Origin: Pantoea latae
GTDB lineage: Bacteria; Pseudomonadota; Gammaproteobacteria; Enterobacterales; Enterobacteriaceae
Direction: 5' to 3'
NCBI RefSeq assembly: GCF_002077695.1
Contig: NZ_MWUE01000013.1
Coordinates: forward strand, 1 to 64,000
Length of the DNA: 64,000 nt
This document shows positions 1 to 8,123 of this stretch, piece by piece. Made by a program: the position numbers and the translations under genes. The notes below the pieces were generated by a model. It was not told the DNA's origin and made no database searches. It was given only the letters and a program-made list of their open reading frames with translations. Each line of letters begins with the position of its first letter. The stretch's first letter is position 1.

Positions 1-80
1 GATATTTTTTAAGCCCGGAGGCTTTTGATATCTGCTCTCGAGTGCCCACACAGATTGTCTGATAAATTGTTAAAGAGCGG
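1..80 (-). other. 16S rRNA leader of an rrn operon (boxA region)
   Basis: Read on the minus strand, this is the start of the leader of a ribosomal RNA operon. The boxA-like antitermination motif CGCTCTTTAACA lies at 68-79. It is followed by the conserved enterobacterial leader block ending in GTGTGGGCACTC near 43-54. A short hairpin with arms AAGCC and GGCTT lies at 11-24. The mature 16S gene is not in the window and should begin just beyond position 1. In E. coli rrnH likewise lies directly downstream of gmhB. Confidence 0.85.
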
Positions 81-118
81 TGCAGTCAGCGGCTGAGCCT
101 GCTGCTGCGAGGTGGCGT

Positions 119-146
119 ATGTTACGCTACTCTCTGTGTCAGTCAA
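119..146 (-). promoter_or_regulatory. rrn P2 promoter
   Basis: On the minus strand a -35 TTGACT (141-146) is separated by 16 bases from a -10 TAACAT (119-124). It lies between P1 and boxA, where the second rRNA promoter sits in E. coli rrn operons. Confidence 0.75.
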
Positions 147-232
147 GCGTTTATTTTCGCTTTAACCGGCGGTGATTTTCATCACCTCAACACCACATTT
201 CGTAAGCCGTTGTGCCGTGTCGATGGAGGCGC

Positions 233-280
233 ATTATAGGGAGTCGTTCAGAGAGCGCAAGAGGCTTTTTTAAAGTTTTG
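233..280 (-). promoter_or_regulatory. rrn P1 promoter with UP-like element
   Basis: On the minus strand the -10 is TATAAT (233-238) inside the block CTCCCTATAATGCGCC, which is the signature of E. coli rrn P1. A -35 TTGCGC (255-260) lies 16 bases upstream. A/T-rich sequence at about 263-280 fits an UP element. Growth-rate and stringent control are expected from family knowledge. Confidence 0.85.
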
Positions 281-316
281 TGTCGTTCGTCTGAATATTG
301 TGCAAAGCGCGCGTTT

Positions 317-877
317 TTAGCGCTTTTCAATTGCCTGAGGCAGGTCGGCGAGGCTATCCAGCACCCAGTCAGCGGCTGCTTCCCCTTCCGCTGTCACCGC
401 TTTACCGCTGCGCACCAGCACCGTAGTGCCTACGCCCGCCGCTTTGCCCGCCAGCATATCTTCCGTTTTATCGCCCACCATATAAGAAGCCGCCATATCG
501 ATATCGAGATGCTTCTGCGCCGAGAGCAGCATGCCGGGCTGAGGCTTACGGCAGTCGCACTGCTGGCGATACTCCTCAACAGCCGCGTCCGGCAAATGGG
601 GACAGAAATAGATGCCGTCGAGATCGACGTCGCGGTCCGCCAGCGACCAGTCCATCCACTCGGTCAGCTGCATAAACTGATCTTCGGTGAACATACCGCG
701 GGCAATGCCGGACTGATTGGTAATCACCACCAGCGCGAATCCCATCTTCTTCAACGCCTGCAGCGCCTCGATAGTGCCGTCGATAAACTGGAAGTTGTCG
801 ATTTCATGGACATAGCCGTGATCGACATTCAAGGTGCCGTCACGATCAAGAAAAACAGCCGGGACTTTATTCGCCAC
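317..877 (-). CDS. gmhB: D-glycero-beta-D-manno-heptose 1,7-bisphosphate 7-phosphatase GmhB
   Basis: Removes the C7 phosphate from heptose bisphosphate in the cytoplasm, a step toward ADP-heptose for the lipopolysaccharide inner core. It is a 186-residue HAD-superfamily protein (E. coli 191) with the catalytic DRDGT motif at residues 11-15. A cysteine/histidine zinc-binding loop (CPH...CDC) lies near residues 92-110, and VGDK lies near 135. The start is GTG with AGGAG 7 bases upstream. It faces away from metN and runs into the rrn promoters. The C-terminus is slightly shorter than in E. coli; nothing suggests damage. Confidence 0.95.
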   Translation of the reverse strand: MANKVPAVFLDRDGTLNVDHGYVHEIDNFQFIDGTIEALQALKKMGFALVVITNQSGIARGMFTEDQFMQLTEWMDWSLADRDVDLDGIYFCPHLPDAAVEEYRQQCDCRKPQPGMLLSAQKHLDIDMAASYMVGDKTEDMLAGKAAGVGTTVLVRSGKAVTAEGEAAADWVLDSLADLPQAIEKR

Positions 878-959
878 TGAGAAACTCCTGCTACTAAAGA
901 TGCTACTAAAATTGCCGCCTAGTATTGCATGATTGCAATAAAAGAGAGAATGGCAGTTT

Positions 960-994
960 AGATGACTTTGATTGATTTAGACGTCTGGATGCCT
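960..994 (+). promoter_or_regulatory. MetJ operator (met boxes) upstream of metN
   Basis: Adjacent 8-base units AGACGTCT (979-986, identical to the met-box consensus) and GGATGCCT (987-994) precede metN. A further near-match AGATGACT lies at 960-967. MetJ with S-adenosylmethionine binds tandem boxes like these and represses methionine uptake. The match is seen directly; binding is inferred. Confidence 0.8.
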
Positions 995-1077
995 TAACAT
1001 CCGCTCAGCTTTCGCACTCTGGTTCGGCGCGAAGGGTTCCACACCACGGACAACGTAAGACGATAATAAATAACCTA

Positions 1078-2109
1078 ATGATTAAACTCGAAAATATTAC
1101 CAAAGTGTTCCAGCAAGGCTCACGTACTATTCAGGCGCTCTCCGACGTTAGCCTGCACGTGCCGGCGGGACAGATCTATGGCGTGATTGGCTCGTCTGGC
1201 GCAGGTAAAAGCACGCTAATCCGCTGCGTTAACCTGCTGGAACGCCCGACCTCAGGCCGCGTGCTGGTCGACGGCCACGACCTGACCGCGCTGAGCGAGC
1301 GTCAGCTGACGCAGGCGCGCCGTCAAATCGGCATGATTTTCCAGCACTTCAACTTAATGAACTCGCGCACCGTTTTCGGCAACGTGGCGCTGCCGCTGGA
1401 GCTGGGCAGCCTGTCGCGCGACGAGATCAAGCAGCGCGTCACCGAATTACTGGAGCTGGTCGGCCTGGCTGATAAGCATGACGCCTGGCCCGCCAACCTC
1501 TCCGGCGGACAGAAGCAGCGCGTCGCCATCGCCCGCGCGCTGGCCAGCAACCCGAAAGTGCTGCTGTGCGACGAAGCCACCAGCGCGCTCGACCCGGCTA
1601 CCACCCGCTCTATCCTTGAGCTGCTGAAAGATATCAACCGTCGTCTCGGCCTCACCATTCTGCTGATCACCCATGAGATGGACGTGGTAAAGCGCATTTG
1701 CGATCAGGTCGCGGTGATTAGCAACGGCGAACTGATCGAGAAAGACAGCGTCAGCGAAGTCTTCTCTCATCCGAAAACGCCGCTGGCGCAGCAGTTTATT
1801 CAGTCGACGCTGCACCTCGATATCCCGGAAGATTATCAGCAGCGCCTGTCGCCGCAGCCCGCCGCCGAGCGCGTGCCGCTGCTGCGTCTCGAGTTCACCG
1901 GCAAATCCGTTGACGCGCCGCTGCTTTCGGAAGCCGCGCGCCGCTTTAACGTTAATAACAACATTATCAGCGCGCAGATGGATTACGCCGGCGGCGTGAA
2001 GTTCGGCATTATGCTGGCAGAAATGGACGGCGCGGAAAGCGACGCCAAAGCCGCTATCGCGTGGCTGCAGGAAAATCATGTAAAAGTAGAGGTACTGGGT
2101 TATGTCTGA
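1078..2109 (+). CDS. metN: methionine ABC transporter ATP-binding protein MetN
   Basis: ATPase of the high-affinity D/L-methionine importer MetNIQ, acting on the inner face of the plasma membrane. The 343 residues match E. coli MetN in length. Walker A (GSSGAGKST) is at 38-46, the signature LSGGQ near 140, Walker B (LLCDEA) near 163, and a C-terminal NIL/ACT-like regulatory domain starts near 265. That domain binds methionine and inhibits transport in the E. coli protein. It is the first gene of metN-metI-metQ behind the MetJ boxes. No strong Shine-Dalgarno sequence precedes the ATG. Confidence 0.97.
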   Translation: MIKLENITKVFQQGSRTIQALSDVSLHVPAGQIYGVIGSSGAGKSTLIRCVNLLERPTSGRVLVDGHDLTALSERQLTQARRQIGMIFQHFNLMNSRTVFGNVALPLELGSLSRDEIKQRVTELLELVGLADKHDAWPANLSGGQKQRVAIARALASNPKVLLCDEATSALDPATTRSILELLKDINRRLGLTILLITHEMDVVKRICDQVAVISNGELIEKDSVSEVFSHPKTPLAQQFIQSTLHLDIPEDYQQRLSPQPAAERVPLLRLEFTGKSVDAPLLSEAARRFNVNNNIISAQMDYAGGVKFGIMLAEMDGAESDAKAAIAWLQENHVKVEVLGYV

Positions 2110-2755
2110 GGCGATGATGGCTTTACTGGCGCGCGGCGTCTGGGAAACGCTGATGATGACCTTTGTCTCCGGCTTCTTTGGCTTTGTGCTGGGCCTGCCG
2201 GTCGGCGTGTTGCTCTACGTCACCCGTCCGGGACAGATCCGCGAGAACAGAACGCTCTATCGCGTGCTCTCCGCGCTGGTCAATATTTTCCGCTCTATTC
2301 CCTTCATTATCCTGCTGGTGTGGATGATCCCCTTTACCCGCGCTATCGTCGGCACCTCTATCGGCCTGCAGGCGGCTATCGTGCCGCTGACCGTCGGCGC
2401 CGCGCCGTTTATCGCGCGTATGGTGGAGAATGCGCTGCTTGAGCTGCCAACCGGCCTGATTGAAGCGTCGCGCGCCATGGGCGCCACGCCGCTGCAGATC
2501 GTGCGCAAGGTACTGCTGCCGGAGGCGCTGCCGGGCCTGGTCAACGCCGCGACCATCACGCTGATTACCCTGGTGGGCTACTCCGCTATGGGCGGCGCCG
2601 TCGGCGCGGGCGGACTGGGACAGATTGGCTATCAGTACGGCTATATCGGCTATAACGCCACGGTAATGAATACGGTGCTCGTGTTACTGGTGGTTCTGGT
2701 GTATTTAATTCAGTTTTGTGGCGACCGCATCGTACGTGGCGTGTCCCATAAATAA
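2102..2755 (+). CDS. metI: methionine ABC transporter permease MetI
   Basis: Inner-membrane permease of the methionine importer. It has 217 residues with several hydrophobic helices (about 20-45, 58-80, 90-110, 150-170 and 190-210). The EAA loop reads [22 protein letters not shown], split here as [10 protein letters not shown] and then LPEA near residues 121-141; it contacts MetN. The ATG overlaps the end of metN by 8 bases, which points to translational coupling. Length and order match E. coli. Confidence 0.97.
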   Translation: MSEAMMALLARGVWETLMMTFVSGFFGFVLGLPVGVLLYVTRPGQIRENRTLYRVLSALVNIFRSIPFIILLVWMIPFTRAIVGTSIGLQAAIVPLTVGAAPFIARMVENALLELPTGLIEASRAMGATPLQIVRKVLLPEALPGLVNAATITLITLVGYSAMGGAVGAGGLGQIGYQYGYIGYNATVMNTVLVLLVVLVYLIQFCGDRIVRGVSHK

Positions 2756-2792
2756 GTCAGCAATATCATTACGTCTCCATTAAGGAAGAGAT

Positions 2793-3608
2793 ATGACTTT
2801 TACATTCAAAAAGATTGCCGCTGTGGGTGCCCTGCTTGGCGTGATTGCGCTGGCGGGATGCGATCAAAAAGCCAAAGATCCAAACCACATTAAAGTGGGC
2901 GTGATTGTCGGCGCGGAACAGCAGGTTGCTGAAGCAGCGCAGAAAGTGGCGAAGGATAAATATGGCCTCGACGTTGAGCTGGTAACCTTCAACGACTACG
3001 TGCTGCCGAACGAAGCGCTGAGCAAAGGCGATATCGACGCCAACGCCTTCCAGCACAAACCTTACCTGGATCAGCAGATCAAAGATCGCGGCTACAAGCT
3101 GGTGCCGGTCGGCAACTCCTTTGTTTATCCGATCGCGGGCTACTCGAAAAAAATCAAATCGCTGGACGAGCTGCAGAACGGCGCGCAGGTCGCTATCCCT
3201 AACGATCCGACCAACCTCGGCCGTTCGCTGCTGCTGCTGCAGAAAGTGGGCCTGATCAAGCTGAAGGATGGCGTTGGCCTGCTGCCGACCTCGCTGGATA
3301 TCGTTGAGAACCCGAAAAACCTGAAGATCGTCGAGCTGGAAGCGCCGCAGCTGCCGCGCTCGCTGGATGACCAGCAGATCGCGCTGGCGGTGATTAACAC
3401 CACCTACGCCAGCCAGATCGGCCTGACGCCAGCCAAAGACGGTATCTTCGTCGAAGACAAAGACTCACCCTACGTGAACCTGATCGTCAGCCGCGAAGAT
3501 AACAAAGACGCGGAAAACGTGAAGAAATTCGTGCAGGCCTATCAGTCTGACGAAGTGGCAGAAGCCGCGAACAAGATCTTCAACGGCGGCGCAGTCAAAG
3601 GCTGGTAA
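2793..3608 (+). CDS. metQ: methionine-binding lipoprotein MetQ
   Basis: Substrate-binding lipoprotein that delivers methionine to MetNI from the periplasmic side. It has 271 residues: a type II signal peptide with lipobox LAGC (lipidated Cys23), then the NlpA/MetQ fold. Aspartate at position +2 after the cysteine (CDQ) predicts retention in the inner membrane. An AGGAAGAG Shine-Dalgarno sequence precedes the ATG. It is the last gene of the operon, followed by a clear terminator. Confidence 0.97.
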   Translation: MTFTFKKIAAVGALLGVIALAGCDQKAKDPNHIKVGVIVGAEQQVAEAAQKVAKDKYGLDVELVTFNDYVLPNEALSKGDIDANAFQHKPYLDQQIKDRGYKLVPVGNSFVYPIAGYSKKIKSLDELQNGAQVAIPNDPTNLGRSLLLLQKVGLIKLKDGVGLLPTSLDIVENPKNLKIVELEAPQLPRSLDDQQIALAVINTTYASQIGLTPAKDGIFVEDKDSPYVNLIVSREDNKDAENVKKFVQAYQSDEVAEAANKIFNGGAVKGW

Positions 3609-3631
3609 TCCCTTTCCCAATGGTTCCAGTC

Positions 3632-3656
3632 AGGGCGGCGCTTAGCCGCCCTTTCT
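3632..3656 (+). terminator. terminator of metNIQ
   Basis: Hairpin AGGGCGGCG / GCCGCCCT with loop CTTA, followed by TTCTTTTG. It lies 24 bases after the metQ stop. Confidence 0.85.
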
Positions 3657-3740
3657 TTTGCGCCGCACCCGGCGCGACTTGTTATTTCCCCTTGTCCTTG
3701 TTTCAATAACGCCACTTTTTACAACCTTGAGGATGTTGCC

Positions 3741-4136
3741 ATGCGTTTATTACCGCTCTGCTTGTTGGCATTGATGCTGACCGGGTGCGTTCACGAATAT
3801 CACCCTATAAGCAGCGGACCCGTTCATTCGCAGCCATCCCGCGAGCCGGCGCGTAAGCCGACGCCGCGTCCCGCACCGGTCAAAGTCTACACCGACGCCG
3901 CCGATCTGGTCAGCAAGCCGTTCCGCGACCTGGGCGAAGTCGCCGGCGACGACTGCCAGAGCAGCCGTCAGGATTCGCCGCCCAACCTCGCCACCGCGCG
4001 CAAGCGCTTGCAGGTAAAAGCCTCTTACCTGAAAGCCAACGCCGTTTTGCTGCACAAGTGTGAAATCGTCAGCAGCACGCCGGGCTGCTATCGTCAGGCG
4101 ATCTGTCAGGGATCGGCGTTGAAAGTGAATCAATGA
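3741..4136 (+). CDS. rcsF: Rcs stress-response outer-membrane lipoprotein RcsF
   Basis: Senses envelope damage and passes the signal to IgaA, switching on the Rcs phosphorelay. It has 131 residues (E. coli 134) with lipobox LTGC (Cys16). A proline/arginine/lysine-rich linker spans about 33-60, and the folded domain has four cysteines (DCQS, KCE, GCYRQAIC) that form disulfides in the E. coli structure. The family is known to thread through the BamA/OMP complex, and bamA lies further along this window. The stop overlaps the trmO start (ATGA). Confidence 0.95.
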   Translation: MRLLPLCLLALMLTGCVHEYHPISSGPVHSQPSREPARKPTPRPAPVKVYTDAADLVSKPFRDLGEVAGDDCQSSRQDSPPNLATARKRLQVKASYLKANAVLLHKCEIVSSTPGCYRQAICQGSALKVNQ

Positions 4137-4861
4137 GCGCCTTCGCCTTCGAGCAGATCGGCGTGATCCGTTCGCCGTGGAGAGAGAAATTCGCCGTTCC
4201 GCGTCAGCCTGGCCTGGTGCCGGACGGTCAGGGCGAACTGCATCTGACGGCGCCCTATAATCAGCCGGAGGCGGTGCGCGGGCTGGAGAGCTTCAGCCAT
4301 CTGTGGGTGCTGTTCGTGTTTCATCAGACTATGGCGGGCGGCTGGCGTCCCACGGTGCGGCCGCCGCGCCTGGGCGGCAATGCGCGCATGGGCGTGTTCG
4401 CCACCCGTTCGACCTTTCGCCCGAATCCTATCGGCATGTCGCTGGTCGAGCTGAAGGGCATCCGCTGCGAGAAAAATCAGGTGATCCTGCAGCTCGGCAG
4501 TCTGGATCTGGTCGACGGCACGCCGGTGGTCGATATTAAGCCCTATCTCCCCTTTGCCGAGGCGCTGCCGCAGGCGCGCGCCGGGTTCGCGCAGAAGGCG
4601 CCCGCCGCCGATATGCCGGTGCGCTTCTCGCCGCAGGCTGAGCAGCAGCTAGCGCAGCAGCAGCCGCGCTATCCCCATCTGGCGCGGTTTATTCGCGACG
4701 TGCTGGCGCAGGATCCGCGTCCCGCCTACCGCAAAGGCGACGCGCAGGCGCGGGAATATGCCGTCTGGCTGCTCGATTTTAATGTGCGTTGGCGCGTGGA
4801 TGACACCGGCACTGAGGTCATCGCGCTCGACCCGCGTGAAAACGCGCTTTTGGGCCCGTGA
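4133..4861 (+). CDS. trmO: tRNA (N6-threonylcarbamoyladenosine37-N6)-methyltransferase TrmO
   Basis: SAM-dependent enzyme that methylates t6A37 of threonine tRNA(GGU) to m6t6A. It has 242 residues (E. coli YaeB/TrmO 235). The conserved TrmO barrel motifs GNARMGVFATRSTFRPNPIG and DLVDGTPVVDIKPY lie near residues 82-135. The C-terminal domain contains DPRPAYR. It overlaps rcsF by 4 bases (ATGA), so the two are probably cotranslated. Confidence 0.95.
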   Translation: MSAFAFEQIGVIRSPWREKFAVPRQPGLVPDGQGELHLTAPYNQPEAVRGLESFSHLWVLFVFHQTMAGGWRPTVRPPRLGGNARMGVFATRSTFRPNPIGMSLVELKGIRCEKNQVILQLGSLDLVDGTPVVDIKPYLPFAEALPQARAGFAQKAPAADMPVRFSPQAEQQLAQQQPRYPHLARFIRDVLAQDPRPAYRKGDAQAREYAVWLLDFNVRWRVDDTGTEVIALDPRENALLGP

Positions 4862-4870
4862 TCTCGCTGG

Positions 4871-4876
4871 TACACT
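4871..4876 (+). promoter_or_regulatory. possible proS promoter -10
   Basis: TACACT preceded by TGG forms an extended -10-like element 54 bases before the proS ATG. No convincing -35 is seen, so the call is tentative. Confidence 0.35.
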
Positions 4877-4929
4877 AGCCGCCAACTCATTTTTGTCAGT
4901 GACTTTCCGTTTAACTGGAATCTTAATCA

Positions 4930-6648
4930 ATGCGTACTACTCAATATTTGCTCTCTACTCTGAAGGAGACGCCCTCCGACGCGGAAGTGATCAGCCACCA
5001 GCTGATGCTGCGCGCCGGGATGATCCGCAAACTGGCTTCAGGTCTCTATACCTGGCTGCCGACCGGTTTACGCGTGCTGAAAAAAGTCGAAAACATCGTG
5101 CGCGAAGAGATGAACAACGCGGGCGCGATTGAGATCTCCATGCCGGTGGTTCAGCCTGCCGATCTGTGGCAGGAGAGCGGTCGCTGGGAACAGTATGGCC
5201 CGGAGCTGCTGCGCATCGCCGATCGCCACGAGCGCCCTTTCGTGCTCGGCCCGACGCATGAAGAAGTGGTGACCGATCTGATCCGCAACGAGCTGAGTTC
5301 TTACAAGCAGCTGCCGCTGAACCTCTATCAGATCCAGACCAAATTCCGCGATGAAGTGCGCCCGCGTTTCGGCGTAATGCGTTCGCGCGAGTTCATCATG
5401 AAGGACGCCTACTCCTTCCACACCACGCAGGAATCGCTGCAGGAAACCTACGACGCGATGTATCGCGCCTACAGCAACAGCTTTAGCCGCATGGGCCTCG
5501 ACTTCCGCGCGGTGCAGGCGGATACCGGCTCTATCGGCGGCAGCGCGTCGCACGAATTCCAGGTGCTGGCGCAGAGCGGCGAAGATGACGTGATCTTCTC
5601 GACCGAATCGGACTACGCCGCCAACATCGAAATGGCCGAAGCGGTGGCGCCGGCCGGCGATCGCCCGCAGCCGACCCAGGCGATGACGCAGATCGACACG
5701 CCGAACGCCAAAACCATTGCCGATCTGGTCGAGCAGTTCCAGCTGCCGATTGAGAAAACCGTGAAGACGCTGATGGTGAAAGCCAGCGAAGAGAGCGGCC
5801 ATACGCTGGTGGCGCTGCTGGTGCGCGGCGATCATGAGCTGAACGAAATCAAAGCGGAAAAGCTCGACGTCGTCGCCTCGCCGCTGGTGTTCGCCACCGA
5901 GGAAGAGATCCGCGCTCACGTGGGCGCAGGCCCAGGCTCGCTCGGTCCGGTCGGTCTGGCGATGCCGATTATTGCCGATCGCAGCGTCGACAAGATGAGC
6001 GACTTCAGCGCGGGCGCCAACGTCGACGGCAAGCACTTTGTCGGCATTAACTGGGAACGCGATCTGCCGCAGGCGATCGTTGCCGATATCCGCAACGTGG
6101 TGGAAGGCGATCCGAGCCCGGATGGCAAAGGCACGCTGCAGATCAAACGCGGTATTGAAGTCGGCCATATTTTCCAGCTCGGCACCAAATACTCTGAAGC
6201 GATGAAAGCGGCGGTTCAGGGCGAAGATGGCCGCAACCAGGTGATGACCATGGGCTGCTACGGCATCGGCATCACGCGCGTGGTGGCAGCGGCGATTGAG
6301 CAGAACCACGACGATCGCGGCATTATCTGGCCGGCGGCGCTGGCGCCGTTCGAAGTGGCGATCCTGCCAATGAACATGCACAAATCTTTCCGCGTGAAAG
6401 AGCTGGCGGAAGAGCTTTACACCACCCTGCGCGCGAAAGGCGTCGAGGTGATCCTCGACGATCGTAAAGAGCGTCCGGGCGTGATGTTCGCCGATATGGA
6501 GCTGATTGGCGTGCCGCACACTATCGTCATCGGCGACCGCAATCTCGATAACGAAGAGATTGAGTACAAGGCGCGCCGCGCCGGCGAGAAAGAGATGATC
6601 AAGCAAGGCGAGATCGTCGACTTCCTGCTGAAGGCCCTCAACAAGTAA
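4930..6648 (+). CDS. proS: prolyl-tRNA synthetase ProS
   Basis: Charges tRNA-Pro with proline. It is a class II synthetase of the bacterial type and has 572 residues, the same as E. coli. Motif 1 is near 70-85, motif 2 ([21 protein letters not shown], in parts) near 138-158, and an INS editing domain that hydrolyses alanyl-tRNA-Pro spans about 220-400. Motif 3 ([10 protein letters not shown]) is near 445, followed by an anticodon-binding domain. It is a monocistronic-looking gene ending in a strong terminator. Confidence 0.98.
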   Translation: MRTTQYLLSTLKETPSDAEVISHQLMLRAGMIRKLASGLYTWLPTGLRVLKKVENIVREEMNNAGAIEISMPVVQPADLWQESGRWEQYGPELLRIADRHERPFVLGPTHEEVVTDLIRNELSSYKQLPLNLYQIQTKFRDEVRPRFGVMRSREFIMKDAYSFHTTQESLQETYDAMYRAYSNSFSRMGLDFRAVQADTGSIGGSASHEFQVLAQSGEDDVIFSTESDYAANIEMAEAVAPAGDRPQPTQAMTQIDTPNAKTIADLVEQFQLPIEKTVKTLMVKASEESGHTLVALLVRGDHELNEIKAEKLDVVASPLVFATEEEIRAHVGAGPGSLGPVGLAMPIIADRSVDKMSDFSAGANVDGKHFVGINWERDLPQAIVADIRNVVEGDPSPDGKGTLQIKRGIEVGHIFQLGTKYSEAMKAAVQGEDGRNQVMTMGCYGIGITRVVAAAIEQNHDDRGIIWPAALAPFEVAILPMNMHKSFRVKELAEELYTTLRAKGVEVILDDRKERPGVMFADMELIGVPHTIVIGDRNLDNEEIEYKARRAGEKEMIKQGEIVDFLLKALNK

Positions 6649-6657
6649 TGCCCCTCT

Positions 6658-6684
6658 CGCCCCCGCTTGCGGGGGCGTTTTTTT
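6658..6684 (+). terminator. terminator of proS
   Basis: CGCCCCCGC / GCGGGGGCG stem with loop TT, followed by a run of seven T. The arfB stop codon on the other strand touches its end, so arfB probably reads out through the same hairpin. Confidence 0.9.
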
Positions 6685-7093
6685 ACACCACTTTTCCCCG
6701 TAGCGATTTTGTCGAGCTGCGCCGCGCTTTCCCCTCCAGCCGCCGCTCTTTCGAGGCGCGCGTCGGCCGCGTGGCGCGACGGGCCTTCTCCACGCGGGTC
6801 AGCTCCTGAATCAGATTCACCAGCCGCTGCACCGCCGCCTCGCGGTTCATCTCCTGGCTGCGATACTCCTGCGCTTTAATAATCACCATGCCTTCCGGGG
6901 TGATCAGATGATGCTTTGCCGCCAGCATGCGCTGCTTGTGAAACGGCGGCAGCGACGAGGTGGCGATATCGAAACGCAGATGAATGGCGGTGCTGGTTTT
7001 ATTAACGTGCTGGCCGCCGGCGCCCTGGGCGCGAATGGCGCTCAGCTCAACCTCGCTCTCTGGCAGTTCGATCGTGCGTGAAACCTTAATCAT
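6683..7093 (-). CDS. arfB: alternative ribosome-rescue factor / peptidyl-tRNA hydrolase ArfB
   Basis: Releases the nascent chain from ribosomes stalled on mRNAs lacking a stop codon, as a backup to tmRNA. It has 136 residues (E. coli YaeJ 140). The catalytic GGQ is at 26-28 in [14 protein letters not shown] basic C-terminal tail from about residue 105, rich in Arg and Lys, enters the empty mRNA channel in the family. In E. coli nlpE lies between proS and arfB and yaeQ follows arfB; neither is present here. Confidence 0.95.
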   Translation of the reverse strand: MIKVSRTIELPESEVELSAIRAQGAGGQHVNKTSTAIHLRFDIATSSLPPFHKQRMLAAKHHLITPEGMVIIKAQEYRSQEMNREAAVQRLVNLIQELTRVEKARRATRPTRASKERRLEGKARRSSTKSLRGKVV

Positions 7094-7248
7094 TTGTCAC
7101 CTGATACCCTGATGCGTTGTTTAACCCGTTCATCGACTTAACCTTTTGTGCTTGCGTTTCCTGCTGCTTAACCAGCGTATTCTGTCACTTTAGCCGCTTT
7201 CGACCACGCGATCCTGCTTTGCCGTGGCTGAAATCCTGGAAATGCCTG

Positions 7249-7257
7249 TGATATAGT
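7249..7257 (+). promoter_or_regulatory. yaeP-rof promoter, extended -10
   Basis: TGA followed by TATAGT (7252-7257) forms an extended -10, 45 bases before the yaeP start. A weak -35-like TGAAAT lies 17 bases further upstream. Confidence 0.5.
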
Positions 7258-7301
7258 CCTCCTGGCAACCAGAGTATTCTTGCTCTGCTGAGGAGGTGAA
7301 C

Positions 7302-7502
7302 GTGCAAAAATATTGTGAATTGGTTCGTCGCAAGTATGCCGAGATCGGCAGCGGCGAACTGGGATATGTGCCCGACGCGATCGGCTGCGTTTTACAGGCA
7401 CTCGATGATATTGCCGCTAATTCTGCGCTAAACTCTTCTGTCAGGGAACAGGCAGCCTATGCCGCTGCAAACTTACTGGTGAGCGACTATGTTGACGAAT
7501 GA
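7302..7502 (+). CDS. yaeP: YaeP family small protein
   Basis: Conserved 66-residue protein of unknown function, close to E. coli YaeP over its whole length (for example [20 protein letters not shown]). I chose the GTG at 7302 because AGGAGG lies 5 bases upstream. An in-frame GTG at 7296 would overlap that site and add two residues. It overlaps rof by 14 bases, a conserved pair suggesting coupled expression. Small and helical, with no signal peptide or membrane segment. Confidence 0.9.
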   Translation: MQKYCELVRRKYAEIGSGELGYVPDAIGCVLQALDDIAANSALNSSVREQAAYAAANLLVSDYVDE

Positions 7503-7749
7503 AGCCTACAGACCCATCAACTGTGATGACTATGACAACCTCGAACTCGCCTGCACCAGACACTGGACGCTTGAGCTGACCTTGAAAAACGGCGAGGCGC
7601 TGAAAGCGAAAGCCATCGACATGGTTTCACGCAAAAACGTGGAATACCTGACGATTGATCTCTCTGGTGAAACGCGCGAGCTACGCCTCGATCACATCGC
7701 CAGCTTCAGCCATCCTGAGCTGGGCACCGTTGTCGTCAGCGAAGAGTAA
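7489..7749 (+). CDS. rof: Rho-binding antiterminator Rof (YaeO)
   Basis: Small cytoplasmic protein that binds transcription terminator Rho and blocks its RNA binding, lowering Rho-dependent termination. It has 86 residues (E. coli 84-86), with conserved [16 protein letters not shown] at the N-terminus and SRKNVEYL and ETRELRLD in the Sm-like barrel. It starts inside the 3' end of yaeP and ends before a hairpin terminator. Confidence 0.93.
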   Translation: MLTNEAYRPINCDDYDNLELACTRHWTLELTLKNGEALKAKAIDMVSRKNVEYLTIDLSGETRELRLDHIASFSHPELGTVVVSEE

Positions 7750-7761
7750 CGACAACGCCTC

Positions 7762-7790
7762 GGGCGGGATTTTTCCCGCCCCCTTCTTTT
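7762..7790 (+). terminator. terminator of yaeP-rof
   Basis: GGGCGGGA / TCCCGCCC hairpin (arms seen as GGGCGGGA and CCCGCCC around TTTTT), followed by CCTTCTTTT. It lies 12 bases after the rof stop and 5 bases from the end of the convergent cytochrome gene. Confidence 0.75.
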
Positions 7791-7794
7791 CCCT

Positions 7795-8103
7795 TTACGG
7801 CTTTAGCGACCCATAATAAGCCGACACATCCGCCATATCCTCATCGCTTAATCCCGCCACAAACGCCTTCATCACCTCCGCCTGTCCGCCGCTGCGCTCG
7901 CCTTTTTTGTACGCCTGCAGCGCATGGTTCAGGTAGGCGGCGTTCTGTCCCGCCAGGTTGGGATAGAGCGGCACGCTGCTTTTTCCCTGCGCGCCGTGAC
8001 AGGCGGTGCAGGCGGCGGACTTCTGCGCGCCCGCGTTGATATCGCCGTCGGCCAGCGCCGGCAGCGCCGCCGCCAGCAACAGCATGGGCAGAACTCTCTT
8101 CAT
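7795..8103 (-). CDS. small periplasmic c-type cytochrome (class I)
   Basis: Predicted secreted electron carrier with one covalently bound haem. The preprotein has 102 residues: a Sec signal peptide (MKRVLPMLLLAAALPALA), then a haem site CTACH (CxxCH). A distal methionine ligand is likely in VMKAF, and conserved YPNLAGQ and YL resemble cytochrome c553/c4-type proteins. I chose the ATG at 8103, with GGAG 7 bases upstream; an upstream in-frame ATG would add MLESK. It lies 20 bases after tilS and may be cotranscribed. The gene is absent from this position in E. coli. Its redox partner is unknown. Confidence 0.85.
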   Translation of the reverse strand: MKRVLPMLLLAAALPALADGDINAGAQKSAACTACHGAQGKSSVPLYPNLAGQNAAYLNHALQAYKKGERSGGQAEVMKAFVAGLSDEDMADVSAYYGSLKP

Positions 8104-8123
8104 TTTGCTCTCCAGCATTATCG

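Noticed and set aside
212-880. Open frame on the plus strand spanning the rrn promoter and gmhB
   Set aside because: Antisense to gmhB and covering the rrn P1 promoter; no ribosome site or recognisable protein family.
7168-7401. Minus-strand open frame of 77 codons opposite yaeP
   Set aside because: No ribosome site, basic low-quality composition, and antisense to a conserved gene.
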